Positions 43,143 to 52,100 of a DNA stretch of 64,000 nt are shown one piece after another. Numbering within the stretch: the stretch's first letter is position 1; every line of letters starts with the position of its first letter. A program made the position numbers and the translations under genes. The DNA is from Chloracidobacterium sp. (GTDB lineage: Bacteria; Acidobacteriota; Blastocatellia; Pyrinomonadales; Pyrinomonadaceae), in the NCBI GenBank assembly GCA_016720705.1, contig JADKKB010000007.1, positions 1,736,001 through 1,800,000 of the forward strand, written 5' to 3'. The notes below the pieces were generated by a model. The model was not told the origin of the DNA. It did not search any database and worked only from the letters and a program-made list of their open reading frames with translations.

Positions 43143-43994
43143 CTAAAGCGGCCACGACCCTGTGTAAGCGAGGTCGGCGGAGCCTGTTAGGACTATTTCG
43201 TTGTCGTCGCGCCAGGTAACGCCGGTTTTGCCGCCGGGGCTCTCGACTGTCACATCGTGGCCGGTCTTACCGGTAAATGCGCAGAGCACGGCTGCACTGG
43301 CCGAACACGTTCCTGACGCCGAGGTTTCGCCAACGCCTCGTTCCCATATGCGAAGCTCGATATTCGCTCGGTCGTGTACCTTTACAAAAACGATATTGGC
43401 ACGCTCGGGAAACAATGGATGGCTCTCCATCTCGCGGCCGACATCGCGCCAGTCAAAATCAAAGTTTTCTACGAAGATACACGCAACGGGATTGCCGACA
43501 TTGATGGCCGAAACCAATATTGCCTGATCGCCGAGGACTACTTCGCGGTCGATCACTGAGTGGATCAGTTCGTCGGACGCAAATGGCACCTCGCGACTGG
43601 TAAAGTGCGGTATGCCGATCTCGGCCGTAAATTCAAAATGGCCCGCCGCCGACTCGAGCAGGTGAAAGCGCTTGATGCCGCTGCGCGTCCGCAGGCGTAG
43701 GTCGTCTGCCTCCCAATTTCCGGAATGATGCAGAAACGCTACCGCGCACCGGGTGCCATTACCGGAAAATCCGGCGATCGATCCATCCGGATTGACGATC
43801 TCGCAATTATAGTCGGCATCGACACCGTCGAGTCGCTCGAGTACCGCGATACCGTCCGCACCTGCTCCGGTATGCCGATCGCAGATCGCCGCCGCAAGCG
43901 TTGAAAGATCCGTGCCCGCCGTGAGCGAAGAGCCCTCGATGACAATGTAATCGTTTCCAAAACCGTGAAATTTACTAAAGTTGAGAGTGTTCAT
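43143..43994 (-). CDS. dapF: diaminopimelate epimerase homologue with both catalytic Cys replaced by Ser
   Basis: 283 aa, DapF fold with two pseudo-symmetric halves. It starts FSKFHGFGNDYIVIEG and has NPDGSIAGFSGNGTRC and ERGVGETSASGTC. Aligned to the family pattern NxDGSxxxxCGNGxRC, the first catalytic Cys is Ser77; aligned to ERGxGETxACGTGA, the second is Ser227. In canonical DapF these two Cys do the two-base epimerisation of LL- to meso-diaminopimelate for lysine and peptidoglycan. Cys230 and Cys83 are nearby but displaced. It may be a slow epimerase, a different isomerase, or an inactive paralogue. The symbol marks homology only. Confidence 0.75.
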   Translation of the reverse strand: MNTLNFSKFHGFGNDYIVIEGSSLTAGTDLSTLAAAICDRHTGAGADGIAVLERLDGVDADYNCEIVNPDGSIAGFSGNGTRCAVAFLHHSGNWEADDLRLRTRSGIKRFHLLESAAGHFEFTAEIGIPHFTSREVPFASDELIHSVIDREVVLGDQAILVSAINVGNPVACIFVENFDFDWRDVGREMESHPLFPERANIVFVKVHDRANIELRIWERGVGETSASGTCSASAAVLCAFTGKTGHDVTVESPGGKTGVTWRDDNEIVLTGSADLAYTGSWPL

Positions 43995-44056
43995 TAATGT
44001 TTTGTTATCTTAATTGGGGCCGTTGCCGTTTTCAATAAGGTTCTTAAAATGCCGTC

Positions 44057-45940
44057 TTACTGCCGTTTGACAGGTGTGATCTTGAGCGGAACGGTCTCGT
44101 CGCCGCGCTTCACCACGACATCGTAAACTTCACCGGCCTTCATCGTACCCATCACGAACATATAGTCCTGCGTGTTACGTACGTCGCGGCCGTTAAGCTT
44201 GACGATCTTGTCGCCCGTTTTGATGCCGGCGGCCGATGCCGGGGAATTGTCGCGAATACCGTCGACAACCATTCCGTCGTCGCTATCACCGTACCCGGGG
44301 ATCGTGCCGAGCGTGATCGAAATGCCGCCGCGGCCGCCGCCCGGTGCTGCTGCCGATTTGGCGACCGTGTATGTCGGCCGCACCGCATTCTGATCGACCG
44401 CATTCACCAGGTCGGCGACGAATGTGTTGATGCGTTTGATACCTGCATAATTGATCTTGTCGGCCGTATCCGAAGGCTTGTGATAGTCGAGATGCGTGCC
44501 GGTAAAAAAGAATAATACCGGCACCTTCTTACCGTAAAATGAAGCGTGGTCCGACGGCCCGTAACCGTCGTCACTCAACACGAGATTAAATTTGCCGCCG
44601 ACTCCGCTTGCCGCATCCGACAGCATCTCGTTATGCTTCTTAACGAGGTCGTTCCATTCACTGGCCGAGCCCATACCGCCAACATTAAGCTTGCCCTCAT
44701 TCAATCGTCCGACCATATCCAGATTAAACATCGCGACCGATTTATCAAGCGGATATACTGGATTATTTGCGTAGAATTTAGACCCCAGCAAACCCTCTTC
44801 TTCACCACTGAAGGACATAAAGATGATCGTCCGTTTATTTTTCTTAACCGCCGAGAATTGCCGAGCTAGCTCTAGCAATGCGGATGTCCCCGACGCGTTG
44901 TCGTCCGCTCCGTGGTGGACCTCCATTGAGTTTGGAGCCAGACTGCCCTGCCCGCCACGTCCGAGATGGTCGTAGTGAGCTCCAATGATAATGTACTCGC
45001 CCTTCAGCACCGGATCAGTGCCGGGCAGCACTCCGATTATGTTGTAGGCGGGCGATGTCTTTTTTACAAGATTTACCTTGTAGCTCACCATCGGACGCGT
45101 GTCCGGGATCTTTACGTTGACCTTAACCGACGTATCCTTGCGCATCGCGGTCAAGCCCTCGATAGTCTTGAGTTCGTCAGCACTGACGCCGAGTATGTTT
45201 TCGGCAGTGTTTCGCGAAATTATAAACGTTGGGATCGCTGCCTCGCCGGTGGTTTGGTCGTACTTGAGCTGGGTTAACTTGTCGTCCTCAAACTTCGACT
45301 CGCGTGAGATGATAAGCATACCGACCGCCCCGTGATCCTTGGCGATCAATGCCTTGGTGAGCGGGTTCATTCGGCCGAACGCGCTCTGCGGATTGTCATT
45401 ATCCGGATTGCCGTCGAAAACAATGACGATCTTGCCCTTGACGTCCACATCGACACCGTTCGGTTTGTAATCATCGTATTTCAGTTCGGCGGACGTGATG
45501 CCGAATCCGGCAAAGACCACGCTCACCGCCGGCGAGCTACCGTTAGGTGAAAAACCGACGGGCCGGGCGGGCACAAGATTTTCGACCTTGATCCGCTTGC
45601 CGTCCTTTTGTGTTAATTCTAATGTAAATTCATTGCCCGTTCTGCCCATCTCAACGCCCGTAACGTATTGAAAGGGCTGCATAAAGTTCGTCTTTCCGGT
45701 CGCCGTCTTAAAGCCGGGTTTGAGTTTTAATGCCGCGAACTGATTTGTCACATAGCCGGCCGCAACGGTCGCCCCGGGCTCACCCGTTCGTCGGCCTTCG
45801 AGTTTGTCAGAGGCGAGATAGCCTACGTGTTTGCGCAGATTTGCATCGATAACATCGGTCTTGACCGCCTGAGCCTTTTGGCCCGCGACGCTGCAGACTA
45901 GTGTTAAAACTAAAAATAGTCCGAATAAATGCCTTTTCAT
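44057..45940 (-). CDS. exported M28-family aminopeptidase with PA and PDZ domains
   Basis: 627 aa. Signal peptide at 1-20. A PA-like insert (about 130-260) is followed by the M28 zinc peptidase core with HYDHLG, HHGADDNASGTSALLELA, FSGEEEGLLGS and MFNLDMVGRL; the last ligand region is THLDYHKPSDT. A C-terminal PDZ domain (about 540-620) has the GIRDNSPASAAGIKTGDKIV segment. Likely periplasmic or extracellular peptide degradation, which would feed the peptide importer. Start overlaps the upstream gene stop by 4 bases. Confidence 0.92.
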   Translation of the reverse strand: MKRHLFGLFLVLTLVCSVAGQKAQAVKTDVIDANLRKHVGYLASDKLEGRRTGEPGATVAAGYVTNQFAALKLKPGFKTATGKTNFMQPFQYVTGVEMGRTGNEFTLELTQKDGKRIKVENLVPARPVGFSPNGSSPAVSVVFAGFGITSAELKYDDYKPNGVDVDVKGKIVIVFDGNPDNDNPQSAFGRMNPLTKALIAKDHGAVGMLIISRESKFEDDKLTQLKYDQTTGEAAIPTFIISRNTAENILGVSADELKTIEGLTAMRKDTSVKVNVKIPDTRPMVSYKVNLVKKTSPAYNIIGVLPGTDPVLKGEYIIIGAHYDHLGRGGQGSLAPNSMEVHHGADDNASGTSALLELARQFSAVKKNKRTIIFMSFSGEEEGLLGSKFYANNPVYPLDKSVAMFNLDMVGRLNEGKLNVGGMGSASEWNDLVKKHNEMLSDAASGVGGKFNLVLSDDGYGPSDHASFYGKKVPVLFFFTGTHLDYHKPSDTADKINYAGIKRINTFVADLVNAVDQNAVRPTYTVAKSAAAPGGGRGGISITLGTIPGYGDSDDGMVVDGIRDNSPASAAGIKTGDKIVKLNGRDVRNTQDYMFVMGTMKAGEVYDVVVKRGDETVPLKITPVKRQ

Positions 45941-46512
45941 AAATTGATCGTCCTAAGGAAAACGTCACGGAGCTTTGCCGCTGCCGCCTGTGCCTCACGC
46001 GCCGATCTGAGGTCAGCGGCCGACAGTTTATCCCGCGTGTTACCGTCTTCGATTACGCGAACGGCCCGACCCGCGTCAAAGTATATGCGGCGTTCCGCCG
46101 GGAGAGCTTCGTCGTTTTCAGCTTTTTGAAAATAGAAGATGAGACGACCTAAGCCGTCAAATAGATATTCGTCGTGATAGACGCGGATCGACGATTTGCG
46201 TTCGGCCTTGACCATCACGAGTTCGTCAGGATATAGATGAGCCTCACTGTCGCCGCCCTTGTAATAGAACTTGAAGGTTTGTCCGTAGATCCCGACAGCC
46301 CGCCACTGATGGCCGCGGCTGTTGATCGACAACTCGTTCATCACAAGTTGTCCGGTTTCTGCTTGTTCGCCGTCGGTCTCGGCGAGGCGAGCTTTTTCAG
46401 CGATATCGGAGTAAGTCTTGCGTATGCTCTCAACGGCCTTGTTCGGCGACTGGGCCGCAACGGTGATGACCGCGAATAAAAAAAATGAAACGAAGACGAT
46501 CTGTTTTTTCAT
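45937..46512 (-). CDS. exported hypothetical protein
   Basis: 191 aa from the ATG at 46512. Signal peptide (MKKQIVFVSFFLFAVITVAA then QS). The mature part is mixed alpha/beta with many Tyr and Lys; no family recognised. An 8-codon in-frame duplication at the start (MKRSVLFD before MKKQ) gives an alternative ATG at 46536. Coupled to the M28 peptidase gene by a 4-base overlap (ATGA), so it may assist or regulate that peptidase. Confidence 0.65.
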   Translation of the reverse strand: MKKQIVFVSFFLFAVITVAAQSPNKAVESIRKTYSDIAEKARLAETDGEQAETGQLVMNELSINSRGHQWRAVGIYGQTFKFYYKGGDSEAHLYPDELVMVKAERKSSIRVYHDEYLFDGLGRLIFYFQKAENDEALPAERRIYFDAGRAVRVIEDGNTRDKLSAADLRSAREAQAAAAKLRDVFLRTINL

Positions 46513-46551
46513 ATCAAATAGAACGCTTCGTTTCATATCAAATTTTTATTG

Positions 46552-46570
46552 TCCGGGGCTTTCGCCCGGA
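46552..46570. repeat. hairpin just after the PD40 gene
   Basis: TCCGGGGC (46552-46559) pairs with GCCCGGA (46564-46570) with a one-base bulge, directly after the PD40 stop on the minus strand. The minus-strand tail is A-rich, not T-rich, so it is not a clear terminator. Confidence 0.4.
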
Positions 46571-46571
46571 A

Positions 46572-47618
46572 CTATTCTACCCAGTCAGCGATGAACACAT
46601 TCGTGTCCCCCACCTTGGCATCGTTGCGGTTCGAAGCAAAAACCAACTTCTTGCCATCCGGTGAAAACATCGGAAAGCCGTCGAACGTCTCGTTATAGGT
46701 GACACGCTCAAGACCGGTACCATCGAGATTGATCAACGCCAGGTCAAAGTTACGTTTTCGCGGGTCTGTCGCGAAATGATTTGTACAAAAGATGATCCGC
46801 TTACCGTCCGGCGTAAAAAATGGTGCAAACGAACCCGCACCCAGTCTGGTGATCTGGCGTTTATTGGTTCCATCGGCATTCATCACCCAGAGCTCAAACG
46901 CAGTGGGAACTATCAGGTGCTGGGCCAGCAGACTCTTGTACGTCTTGATCTGTTCCGGTGTATCTTGGGTCGAGCGTCGATAAACTATCGATTTGCCATC
47001 CGGCGAATAGAACGCACCGCCGTCATAACCGATGGCGTCCGTCAGGCGTTTAATATTTTTGCCGTTGACGTCCATCGAGTAGAGATCAAGGTCACCGTCA
47101 CGCTCTGATGTAAATACGATCTTCTTGCCATTGGGGCTTACGGTTGCTTCGGCGTCGTAACCCGGCGAGTCGGTAAGTTTGGTGATTTTCTTGCCGTCGA
47201 TCGTTGATGTGTAAATATCGTAATCCGGATAAACTGCCCAAACGTAACCGGTCGAAAAATCCGGGTTTGGCGGACACTCTTTCTTTCCGCCGTGGGTCGA
47301 TGCGTACAGGATCTTTTTGTTGCCCTTAAGAAAATAAGAGCAGGTCGTACGACCCTCGCCATTCGAGACCATCTTAACGTTCGAGCCGTCGATGTTCATC
47401 TTAAAGATCTGGTCGCAGCCGAGGTTGTCCCGCTTTGACTGAAAGATCAGCTGTTTGCCGTCATACGAAAAATACGCCTCGGCATTCTCACCGCCGAAGG
47501 TGAGTTGCTTAATGTTTTTCAAGTGCTTTTCGCCCTCAAAAGCCAGCGAGTTTTGCTGTGCCCCAACATTTACAAATGCCAAAACAACGATTACGAGAAA
47601 AAGAGCATAGAACTTCAT
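46572..47618 (-). CDS. exported TolB-like PD40 beta-propeller protein
   Basis: 348 aa from the ATG at 47618. Signal peptide at 1-20 (MKFYALFLVIVVLAFVNVGA). At least five PD40/WD40-like blades with the recurrent SPDGKxIVFxS motif, for example FSYDGKQLIFQSKRD, VSPNGKKIVFTSERDG, YSPDGKSIVYRRS and FSPDGKKLVFASNRND. A TolB-type propeller usually mediates protein contacts in the periplasm; no enzyme site visible. Three Cys suggest a disulfide or metal in one blade. Confidence 0.87.
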   Translation of the reverse strand: MKFYALFLVIVVLAFVNVGAQQNSLAFEGEKHLKNIKQLTFGGENAEAYFSYDGKQLIFQSKRDNLGCDQIFKMNIDGSNVKMVSNGEGRTTCSYFLKGNKKILYASTHGGKKECPPNPDFSTGYVWAVYPDYDIYTSTIDGKKITKLTDSPGYDAEATVSPNGKKIVFTSERDGDLDLYSMDVNGKNIKRLTDAIGYDGGAFYSPDGKSIVYRRSTQDTPEQIKTYKSLLAQHLIVPTAFELWVMNADGTNKRQITRLGAGSFAPFFTPDGKRIIFCTNHFATDPRKRNFDLALINLDGTGLERVTYNETFDGFPMFSPDGKKLVFASNRNDAKVGDTNVFIADWVE

Positions 47619-47658
47619 ATATAAGAAATATACCATTAAATTAGCTAATTTGGCACAT

Positions 47659-47707
47659 CGCGTGACCTCAAAGCTGGCAAACTACCGGCCTTTTGTGAGG
47701 TCACGCG
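47659..47707. repeat. 49-bp hairpin between MBL and PD40 genes
   Basis: CGCGTGACCTCA (47659-47670) and TGAGGTCACGCG (47696-47707) are perfect 12-base arms; the pairing continues imperfectly inward (AAGCTGG with CCGGCCTT). It lies 3' of the MBL gene and 5' of PD40 on the minus strand. No T-run. Confidence 0.7.
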
Positions 47708-47727
47708 CGTAATTGCCTAATCGATGG

Positions 47728-48687
47728 TCAATTCGGCCGGTAATGCTCAATGCCGCCGCTGATCTCGAGTGCGATCTTGCCCTCGGAATGAGCATAGTCA
47801 AGATGAGCGATCGACTCTGAGATCGCCAAAAAACGGTGAACGTCGTGATCGAAAGAGTCGGGAAACAGTTCGCGGGCAACGTCGAATGCGGTCGTGCCCG
47901 TTTTGGGCACAAGTGAGATTACGCGTCGTTGGCGTTCGTCGATCGCCCGAACGTAGCGGTTAAATATCTCTTCGAAATCGGTCACCGGCTCTCCGTGGCC
48001 GCCGTAGGCCAATGTAGGCGAAAAGCTGCGCAGGCGTGCAAGCGAAACAAGGTACTCACCCAACGACTGGAACCGCTGTGTCGGGTCGAGTGGATGCGGC
48101 GACAAGATGGGGTTGGGCGTGATCCGCTTGATGACGCAATCGCCGCAGATCAGCGTCCGGTCGGCCTCACGGACAAATGAGCACGAACCCGGCGTGTGGC
48201 CCGGCGTGTGAAGTACCCGCAACACACCGCCGTCAAATTCGAGTTCCGCATCGTCAAGCAGTGGTCGATATTCGCCATCCGCCAGGGAATCGGTCAAAAG
48301 ACTAATTTCTTCGTACAGGCTCTGCATTTCCAGAAACACCGAATCAGGCACGCCAGAACGATGCATAAGGTCACGGTGCTCCTGATGGGCAAGGCGCCCA
48401 AAAAGGTGTCCGGTCTCCCATTCGTGTATCAAGACCTCGGCGTTCTTGGATTCGTCGCGAACTTGCTTGGTAAGTCCACAGTGGTCCTCATGGGCGTGGG
48501 TCAAAACGATCCGTCTGACATCCGAAAACTTGATGCCGTGCTGTGCAAGCTTTTCGCGCAAGGCTTTGGATGCAGCCGGCGTTTTAGGCCCGACGTCGAT
48601 CAGCGTCACCGGATCTTCTTTGATCAGGTAAACATTGACATCACCTACATAGAACGGGGTTGGGATCGACAGTGGAATTATCTTCAT
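47728..48687 (-). CDS. MBL-fold metallo-hydrolase
   Basis: 319 aa with the zinc site motif LTHAHEDHCG, LHTPGHTPGSC, and a later GHGEP. The N-terminal IPTPFYVGDVNVYLI and LIDVGPKTPAA place it in the glyoxalase II-like/hydrolase branch. A C-terminal winged-helix-like tail (about 260-319) is common in the related lactamase-like group. Substrate unknown. Divergent from the TonB receptor gene. Confidence 0.88.
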   Translation of the reverse strand: MKIIPLSIPTPFYVGDVNVYLIKEDPVTLIDVGPKTPAASKALREKLAQHGIKFSDVRRIVLTHAHEDHCGLTKQVRDESKNAEVLIHEWETGHLFGRLAHQEHRDLMHRSGVPDSVFLEMQSLYEEISLLTDSLADGEYRPLLDDAELEFDGGVLRVLHTPGHTPGSCSFVREADRTLICGDCVIKRITPNPILSPHPLDPTQRFQSLGEYLVSLARLRSFSPTLAYGGHGEPVTDFEEIFNRYVRAIDERQRRVISLVPKTGTTAFDVARELFPDSFDHDVHRFLAISESIAHLDYAHSEGKIALEISGGIEHYRPN

Positions 48688-49109
48688 ATAAATTAACGCA
48701 GCACGTTACACGAATAGCACGAAACGATCGCAAAATACAGCGTCAGGCGCCTGTTGTCAGGATCTATCGAGCGAGCATTTATATACTTTTACAACCCAAT
48801 AATAGTTGTCCGCACAACACTATTCGATCGACGGTATATGCTAAAATTCGCTTAAGCCAAAATTGAAACGGTTAAAATAACAAAAACATCACGTTTTTAC
48901 TTGCCTAAATTCGGTTTTTGGGTTAAAAATTTCAAAGCTAATCTTTTCTTTGCAATTATCTGACCGCAATCGTTTTATAGTTCAGTCTTGAGTCCGATCA
49001 CAGATCCGGCCCAAATAAACGGGGTATCCGACTTTCCCCCATTTTGCGACAGCAACAGCAATTGCCGGCAGAAATTCAAATGTATCAAGAGTTTAAGGAG
49101 ATAAAATCA
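48688..49109. other. 422-base intergenic region before the TonB receptor
   Basis: AT-rich divergent regulatory region. No gene or RNA recognised. It must hold the receptor promoter; TATAGT at 48976-48981 is a possible -10 but lacks a good -35. A GGGG...CCCC pairing at about 49020-49039 lies in the leader. Nothing else stands out. Confidence 0.5.
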
Positions 49110-52100
49110 ATGAGATCATTACCGTCAAACGCGGCGGCAGCGTTATCACGTCTCGTGGTATTTACAGCTGCATTGCTGGTGTTTACAGCGTCTGCAATGG
49201 CTCAAGCACAGGCAACCGCTGCCGACCTTTCTGGAACGGTGACCGACCCGAGTGGCGCCGTCGTCGCCGGTGCAACCGTTACAGCTAAGAATATTGGCAC
49301 AAATGCCGCACGTACCGTCGTTTCAGGACCCGATGGCGATTACCAGTTCATCGGTCTGACGCCGGGAGCATATGAGATTTCCGCACAGGCATCTAACTTC
49401 AAGAAAGTAGTCATCTCTCCCGTCCGACTTACCGTCGGTCAGAGTGCTGCACTTTCGATCAAGCTTGAGATCGGTGGCCAGGACATTGTCGTTAATGTGT
49501 CGGGTGATGATGTTCAATTGGTCGAAACAACACGCACGACCGTCTCGAACACTATCGATCAGGCGCGCATCAACAACTTGCCGATCAACGAACGCAGTGC
49601 AACCGGTTTTGCCTTGACGCTTTCGACGGTTGGCCGTGATAACGGCCGTGCGGTCGGTCCGGCGCCGACATCGGGTCTCAACATCGGCGGCCAACGCGGT
49701 CGCTCGACGCTGGTCCAGGTCGATGGAGCCGATTTTACCGACAACTCGATCAACGCCGCGCGCTCGACCGTTTCGCAAGAGGCGGTTCAGGAATATCAGG
49801 TTACGACAAACTCGTATATGCCTGAATTTGGACGTGCGACAGGCGGTATCGTCAACGTTGTCACCAAACGTGGCAGCAATGATTTTCACGGTAACGTTTT
49901 CGGATTTATCCGTGACAAGAGCATCCAGTCCAAGAACGCATTTGCCCCGCTGATCGATAATGATCCGAGCAAAAAGCCCGGCTATACGCGTGCCCAATAT
50001 GGAGCGACCCTCGGCGGTCCGATCGCTCGCGAAAAGGCATTCTTCTTTATTGCTTTCGAACAGCGTCGCCGTCAGGAATCCGGTTTCTTTACCGGCGATA
50101 TCGTCGGCGGTGCAACCTCAAGCGTGACGATCGGTGCTCCGATCCTGCCTTTTACACAGACCTTTAACGGTATGACGGCGGCACAGGTCGGTTACGTCCA
50201 GGGCCTGATCGCAACCGGTATTCCGGCTAATATCAGCCAAGCCGTCAGCTATGCTTATCTGACCTCGGCCGGCACCCAGACCGCTCTCAACGGCGGCAGC
50301 ACATTGATCAGTGCGGGTGGTGCGATCCCGGCGGGACAGCCTGTCGGCAACCGCTTTTTCCTTTCAGGTGCCCCGGTTCCCTTAACACGGAACGCGGGCG
50401 GCGAATTTGTTGCGTTTCGTCCGTTGAATCAGTTGCGGCGTATCTTCCCTATCTCGGAGGGTACAACCTATTATTCGGGACGCTACGATCAGGTCCTCAA
50501 TGATAACAATCAGCTTTCGATCCGCGTCGGCTACAACCCGAGCCGGATCAATGGTATTCAGGACGAGTCGCAGAATCAGACGCTCGGACAGAATGACTAC
50601 TCAAGAACGGGTATTCAGGACCTAAAGGATATGTCGTTTGGTGCATCGATCACCAGCATAATGCCGAAAAATCTGATCAATGAGTTCTACTTCAACTTCG
50701 GCCGCCGCGACGCCAAATTTGACTCGCAGGTTCCGAGTGTAGCTCTCCAGATCGCCGGAACCGGCTTTATCGGGTCCAATCCGTTCTCGCCGGTCACTCG
50801 TCGCGAAAATCGTTACCAGCTTCGCGACAATATGACCTGGGCACCTAAGAACCACATCGTCAAATTCGGAGTTGATATGAACTACGTGGGTGGACGTGCC
50901 AGCTTTGAGCTGAACTTCCCCGCACTTTTCAACTTCAGCCAGCAGTCGTGCAGCACGCTCATCACAGGATGCACGGGGCCCGCATTGACCGCGATCCAGG
51001 CATACGGTCTTGGTTTTCCGAGTGTGTTCATTCAGGGTTTTGGTGACCCGAACAGCTCGATCAAAAATAAACCGATCGGTATGTTCATCCAGGATACCTG
51101 GAAGCTCAGCCGCCGCGTTACCTTTAACTACGGTGTCCGTTACGACATCGAGCTGACCGATGAGTTTGCCCCGAGTGCATTCCGCGATCCGCTGACCGGC
51201 ATTACCTTGACGCAGGAAGATGTGCAGGTGGCCCAGGATGCTCTCAACATCACGCAGGGATTCCCGCGTGACCGTAACAACATCGCACCGCGAATCGGTG
51301 CAGCGTGGGATGTCCGCGGAAACGGCAAGACTGTCATCCGTGCTGCCGGTGGTATGTTCTACGATCACCCACTGCTCGTAGTATCCTTCAACTCGAACGT
51401 TGCTGACGGTTCACAGCAGCAGCAGGCGACACTTCTGCCGATCGGCGGTCCGTCGCCACTCGGCTTGTTCAACGCATTTCAGGTAATGCACGGAACCCTG
51501 ATTCCTTGTAACTTTGCGGGTGCATCGCCGGGAACCAACTGCACGCCTGGCCTTGCCGGTTCGGCTCAGTATCTCCCGGGTTATATGCGTTTCAATCCGA
51601 GCACCTTTACCGGTTTCGGACCGATCTTGCCGTTCACACTGCACGTGTCAAAGGACTTTGAGTATCCGTACGCGATGCAGGGCAACCTTGCTATTGAACA
51701 ACAGATCGGCAAGGATATGTCGCTCTCAGCCAGTTACATCACCGTCAATTCACGTCACCTTGCCCACCCGCAGGACGTCAATCAGGTGAATCTACAGGCC
51801 TTGACTGATAACTTCCGCCGTTACACCGCAAATAATCCGCTCGCTTGCGGCGGCCCTTGCGGACCGAACGGACGTGCTCCGTCAAACCTTTCTGAAGCTG
51901 CGTTCTTCTCAATGCCGACGACCTCCAACGCTCTTTACACGGTCGTCATTCCGGGACTGATCGCAGTCAATAACACGACCGGACTTAGGATCGTCAGCCC
52001 GATCGTTGCTAACTTCTTCCGCCGCCTCGGCCCGAACTACTTCTTTGCCGCGGCCGTCACCGGCGGAGCAGTTACCAAGGCAGTGCTCGACGCTCAGCTT

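Noticed and set aside
50622..51368. 248-codon minus-strand ORF in the TonB receptor
   Set aside because: Antisense to the barrel-coding region and without a start site or motif.
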